Source of the DNA: Sternotherus odoratus
Lineage: Eukaryota; Chordata; Testudines; Kinosternidae
DNA: 64,000 nucleotides
Assembly: GCA_032164245.1 (NCBI GenBank)
Contig: JAVMKO010000002.1
Location: 178,876,920 to 178,940,919, forward strand
Direction: 5' to 3'
The notes under the pieces were generated by a model. That model had not been told where the DNA came from. It worked only from the letters and a program-made list of their open reading frames with translations, and searched no databases. The position numbers and the translations under genes were made by a program. This document shows positions 60,019 through 64,000 of this stretch, one piece after another (position 1 is the first letter of the stretch; the number at the start of each line of letters is the position of its first letter).

Positions 60019-62500
60019 GTGGGGAAATGGGATGCCAAGACAGCACAACCAGGAGAGCACAAGAAGGGAGGACTCATGTCTCATACTAAGAAAGTGGGAC
60101 AATCAGCGAGTTATCTTAAGTGCCTGTACACAAATGCAAGAAGCCTGGGAAACAAGCAGGGAGAACTGGAAGTCCTGGCACAGTCAAGGAACTATGATGT
60201 GACTGGAATAACAGAGACTTGGTGGGATAACTCAGATGACTGGAGTACTGTCATGGATGGATATAAACTGTTCAGGAAGGACAGGCAGGGCAGAAAGGGT
60301 GCAGGAGTTGCATTGTATGTAAGAGAACAGTATGACTGCTCAGAGCTCCAGTATGAAACTGCCGAAAAACCTGAGAGTCTCTGGATTAAGTTTAGAAGTG
60401 TGAGCAACAAGGCTGATGTCGTGGTGGGAATCTGCTATAGACCACCAGACCAGGGGGATGAGATGGATGAAGCTTTCTTCCAGCAACTAATAGAAGTTAC
60501 TAGATCACAAGCCGTGGTTCTCATGGGAGATTTCAATCACCCTGATATCTGCTGCGAGAGCAATACAGAAGTGCACAGACAATCCAGGAAGTTTTTGGAA
60601 AGCGTAGGGGACAATTTCTTAGTGCAAATGCTGGAGGAACCAAGTAGGAGCAGAGATTTTCTTGACCTGCTGCTCACAGACCATGAAAAATTAGTAGGGG
60701 ACACAAAAGTGGATGGGAACCTGGGACGCAGTGACCATGAGATGGTCGAATTCAGAATCTTGACTCAGGGAAGAAAGGAGAGCAGCAGAATACGGACCTT
60801 GGACTTCAGAAAAGCAGACTTTGACTCCCTCAGGGAACTGATGGGCAGGATCCCCTGGGAGAAGAACATGAAGGGGAAAGGAGTCCAGGAGAGCTGGCTG
60901 TATTTTAAAGAATTCTTATTGAGGTTGCAGGAACAAACCATCCCGATGTGCAGAAAGAATAGTAAATATGGCAGGCGACCAGCTTGGCTTAACAGTGAAA
61001 TCCTTGCTGATCTTAAATGCAAAAAAGAAGTTTACAAGAAGTGGAAGATTGGGCAAATGACCAGGGAGGAATATAAAAATATTGCTCAGACATGCAGGTG
61101 CAAAATCAGGAAGGCTAAGGGCATGTCTTCACAAGGCTGCTCCAGGATCAATCTTCTGACGATCGATTTATCGCGTCTCACTAAGACACGATAAATTGAT
61201 CGCCCGCAGCTCCCCCGTCGATTCCGGAACTCCAGCTTGCTGGGAGGCGCAAGCTGGAGTCGACGGGGGAGCACGCCGCCGACTGCCACCGCCGTGGGGA
61301 CGAGCGATAAGTTGGCGGCAGATACGCAAACTTCAGCTACGTGATTCACATAGCTGAAGTTGCATATCTGCCGTCGATTCCCTCTCCCCCTCCCCCCAGT
61401 GAGGACAAGCCCTAAATCACACTTGGAGTTGCAGCTAGCAAGGGATGTTAAGGGTAACAAGACAGGTTTCTTTAGGTATGTTAGCAACAAGAAGAAAGTA
61501 AAGGAAAGTTTGGGCCCCTTATTGAATGAGGGAGGCAATCTAGTGACAGATGATCTGGAAAAAGCAAATGTACTCAATGCTTTTTTTGCATCTGTCTTCA
61601 CGAACAAGGTCAGCTCCCAGACTACTGCAGTGGGCAGCACAGCATGGGGAGGAGGTGACCAGCCATCTGTGGAAAAGGAAGTGGTTCAGGATTCTTTAGA
61701 AAAGCTGGACGAGCACAAGTCCATGGGGCCAGATGCGCTGCATCTGAGGGTGCTAAAGGAGTTGGCGGATGTGATTGCAGAGCCATTGCCCATTATCTTT
61801 GAAAACTCATGGTGATTGGGGGAGGTACCCGATGACTGGAAAAAGGCAAATGTAGTGCACATCTTTAAAAAAGGGAAGGAGGAGGATCCAAGGAACTACA
61901 GGGCAGTCAGCCTCACCTCAGTCCCTGGAAAAATCATGGAGCAGGTCCTGAAGGAATCAATCCTGAAGCACTTAGAGGAGAGGAAAGTGATCAGGAACAG
62001 TCAGCATGGATTCACTAAGGGCAAATCATGCGTGACTAACCTAATTGCCTTCTACGATGAGAAAACTGGCTCTGTGGATGAGGGGAAAGCAGTGGATGTA
62101 CTAGGATCTAGGGGTTACAGTGGGTGAGTGGATGGACTAGCAGTGGATGGACTAGGACCTAGGGGTTACAGTGGGTGAGAAGCTGGATATGACTCAACAG
62201 TGTGCCCTTGTTGCCAAGGCTAATGGCATTTTGGGCTGTATAAGTAGGGGTATTACCAGCAGATCGGGGGACATGATTGTTCCCCTCTATTTGACATTGG
62301 TTAGGCCTCATGTGGAGTACTGTGTCAATTTTGGGACCCACATTACAAGAAGGATGTGGAAAAATTGGAAAGAGTCCAGAGAAGGGCAACAAAAATGATT
62401 AGGGGCCTGGAGCACATGACTTATGAGGAGAGGCAGAGAGAACTGGGATTGTTTAGTATACAGAAGAGAAGACTGAGGGGAGATTTGATAGCTGATTTCA
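60019..62500 (+). pseudogene. CR1 ORF2: endonuclease and broken reverse transcriptase
   Basis: The frame 60019-61194 encodes an AP-type endonuclease: LKCLYTNARSLGNKQGELEV, GITETWWDNS, GAGVALYVRE, ICYRPPDQ, VLMGDFNHPDICC and LGRSDHEMVEF, with the catalytic NARS, TETW, GDFN and SDH blocks all kept. A MITE inserts at 61119. The frame resumes with [20 protein letters not shown], then [25 protein letters not shown] at 61813 follows SW. The RT start (VPDDWKKANVVHIFKKGKEE and SQHGFTKGKSC) is present, but after GKAVDV the catalytic part, including FADD, is gone. Only the C-terminal [20 protein letters not shown] and HVEYC parts remain. Confidence 0.88.
61119..61412. mobile_element. Harbinger MITE inserted in CR1 ORF2
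   Basis: Ends GGGCATGTCTTCAC and GTGAGGACAAGCCC, flanked by TAA on both sides (61116-61118 and 61413-61415), as for Harbinger. 294 bp, GC-rich, with two internal hairpins (one around TTATCGTGTC-type sequence near 61170, one around CAACTTCAGCTA near 61340). Confidence 0.92.
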
Positions 62501-63097
62501 GCTAACTGAAAGGGGGTTCTAAAGAGGATGGATCTAGACTTTTCTCAGTGGTAGCAGATGACCGAACAAGGAGTAATGGTCTCAAGTTGCAGTTGGGAAG
62601 GTTTAGATTGGATATTAGGAAAAACTTTTTCACTAGGAGGGAGGTGAAGCATTGGAATGGGTTACCTAGGGAAGTGGTATAATCACCTTCCTTAGAGGTT
62701 TTTAAAGTCAGGCTTGACAAAGCCCTGGCTGGGATGATTTAGTTGGGGATTGGTCCTGCTTTAAGCAGGGGGTTGGACTAGATGACCTCCAGAGGTCCCT
62801 TCCAATCCTAATATTCTATGTTTTTATGATTCTAAATGTTCTTTTAATGGCAGTAATTTTTTAATTACACCAAAAGAAACAAATCTGATATCAAAATAGA
62901 GTATGATCTACTAGCAAACTCTATATGGATTTTGGTAGAGCAGAATTTGACAGTTATAATGCGTATTTTTAAGAAATCCAGACAATTATTTCTTATAGTC
63001 TGTTTGATTTCTCTGGGGATAACTGATGCAGTGGATGTTTGCCTATAATAATTAGCAACATGCTTGCAATATGATTTGTATGTATGTTGTATTAGGG

Positions 63098-63961
63098 CAG
63101 GGGTCCTCGGATTGCAGCTACCAACTTTTACCGGTGGCTGCTCTCATACTTTTTCCTACTATACTTAATTATCTTTAGGAAAAACAAATAAATGTTTACA
63201 TATACACATCCAAATCATTGTAATGTATGGAGATATACCTATCTCATAGAGCTGGAAGGACCTTGAAAGGTCATGGAGTCCAGTCCCCTGCCTACACTAG
63301 CAGGACCAAGTACTGTCTCCTAACAGATTTTTTGACCTGTACCCCTAAATGACCCCCTTCAGGATTGAACTCACAACCCTGGGTTTAGCAGGCCAATGTA
63401 CAAACCACTGAACTATCCCTCCCCCAAAGCAATTGTAATGTATTTATTGCTAGTCTGTTCTGAAAAGAGATATTAACAAACATAGCAGTATCACTTTTCA
63501 CAGCAGACTTACTCAGCCCTGCCAGCCCTGGAGACAAATTAAGATCTGGATGGGGCGGCAGCGGGGGCCGGGGCAATGGAGGTTGGTGGGTGAGGGACCA
63601 GGGAGGCAGCAGCGGGTTGGAGCCCGAAGCTCTGTGGCTGGAGCCTGGGGCCTCTTGTCGCACAGCCAGAGCTCCAGGTTCAAGCCCAAAGTTCCACGCC
63701 AGAGCCTCCTGCCCTGCCATCCCAGGGCTGAGTCCACCACCACTAAGAAAGTGGGGAATTCACGGGCTGCCTATTCCTCCAGTGTTGTGCCCCTGGTGTC
63801 TCCAGAGAGGGGCATGGCCTATTCCCTCCCGGTGGCCCCAGCAATCAACACCAAAACAGTGCATTAAGGAGGAGAAGGGCCACTATCTTGCACCCCCCAT
63901 CACAGCCCAGGAGGCTGTGGCTGTAAGAAAAGCCCCTGGTGGCCACATTTGAGAAATGCTG
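63098..63961. mobile_element. Decayed hAT-like element
   Basis: Starts CAGGGGTCCTCGGATTGC and ends CACATTTGAGAAATGCTG, resembling the CAGxGGTTCTCAAA termini of a hAT family. The flanks TATTAGGG and TACTGAGG match at 5 of 8. A GC-rich internal block at 63500-63800 has composition-driven frames. It is interrupted by a SINE. Confidence 0.6.
63229..63431 (-). repeat. tRNA-derived SINE (minus strand) in the hAT
   Basis: Flanked by a 12-bp duplication ATTGTAATGTAT (63217-63228 and 63432-63443). The minus strand begins GGGAGGGATAGTTCAGTGGT with a GAGTTCAATCC B box, and has the GGTCCTGCTAGTGTAGGCAG body. Confidence 0.88.
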
Positions 63962-64000
63962 TACTGAGGGAAAAACACATTACTGGCAAATGAGTAGTCC

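Larger units (their letters stand above)
59745..62836 (+). mobile_element. CR1 LINE, 5'-truncated and internally deleted
   Basis: From the ORF1 C terminus through ORF2 to the CR1 3' end with tail CTAATATTCTATGTTTTTATGATTC. It is interrupted by a Harbinger MITE and by a deletion removing most of the reverse transcriptase. The 3' end CTGCTTTAAGCAGGGGGTTG and GACCTCCAGAGGTCCCTTCC is also the tail of the SINE family at 7237. Confidence 0.9.

Overview
This is nuclear DNA of an amniote, most probably a hidden-necked (cryptodiran) turtle. It is a long AT-rich intronic landscape holding small splice-flanked exons of one conserved vertebrate gene. Around those exons lie CR1 LINEs, tRNA-derived SINEs of the cryptodire type (GGGATAGCTCAGTGGTTTGAGC head), hAT and PIF/Harbinger DNA transposons, Ty3/gypsy elements and a retroviral remnant. 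The species call is inference from repeat style; no database search was possible.

The host gene is DGKB (diacylglycerol kinase beta) on the + strand, spread over at least 42 kb. Eight exons are readable (1253-1370, 8860-8948, 9030-9146, 21403-21501, 29806-29841, 34656-34772, 39429-39502, 43092-43166). They give 725 nt of open, phase-consistent coding sequence: C1a, C1b, the variable linker and the start of the diacylglycerol kinase catalytic domain. Exons upstream (EF hands) and downstream (rest of the catalytic domain) are not in the window. A further 39-nt phase-0 splice-flanked segment at 24677-24715 is a candidate alternative microexon.

Everything else is mobile DNA inserted in the introns. 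2.3-7.2 kb: a G-rich hAT element, a decayed chromodomain-type gypsy integrase with its LTR, and a GC-rich hAT (5584-6971, 8-bp target duplication) that carries promoter-like sequence. 16.1-20.5 kb: a decayed Harbinger transposase split by a retrovirus-like insertion whose two ends are both U5 ends in inverted orientation; that insertion is itself split by a LINE. 26.4-27.7 kb: a hAT element with a perfect 8-bp duplication that has captured the first coding exon of a classical protein kinase C gene, best match PRKCG. 35.5-36.5 kb: a CR1 fragment interrupted by a short retroposon with a hammerhead-ribozyme-like core, next to a small hAT. 44.2-46.9 kb: a young, non-autonomous Ty3/gypsy element (SCAN-like Gag, zinc knuckle, protease, no polymerase) with near-identical LTRs. 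51.0-56.7 kb: a large, nearly intact Harbinger transposon with a Myb/SANT-like gene, a convergent transposase (one homopolymer frameshift), an antisense third ORF inside the Myb-like gene's intron, and an inserted solo LTR. 59.7-62.8 kb: a CR1 element with ORF1 and ORF2, damaged by a Harbinger MITE and an internal deletion of the reverse transcriptase. 63.1-64.0 kb: a decayed hAT with a SINE inside.

The strongest candidates for new biology are the gene-capturing (Pack-type) hAT elements, the three-ORF Harbinger, and the Gag-Pro-only gypsy element with a UGA-CGG stop between Gag and Pro.
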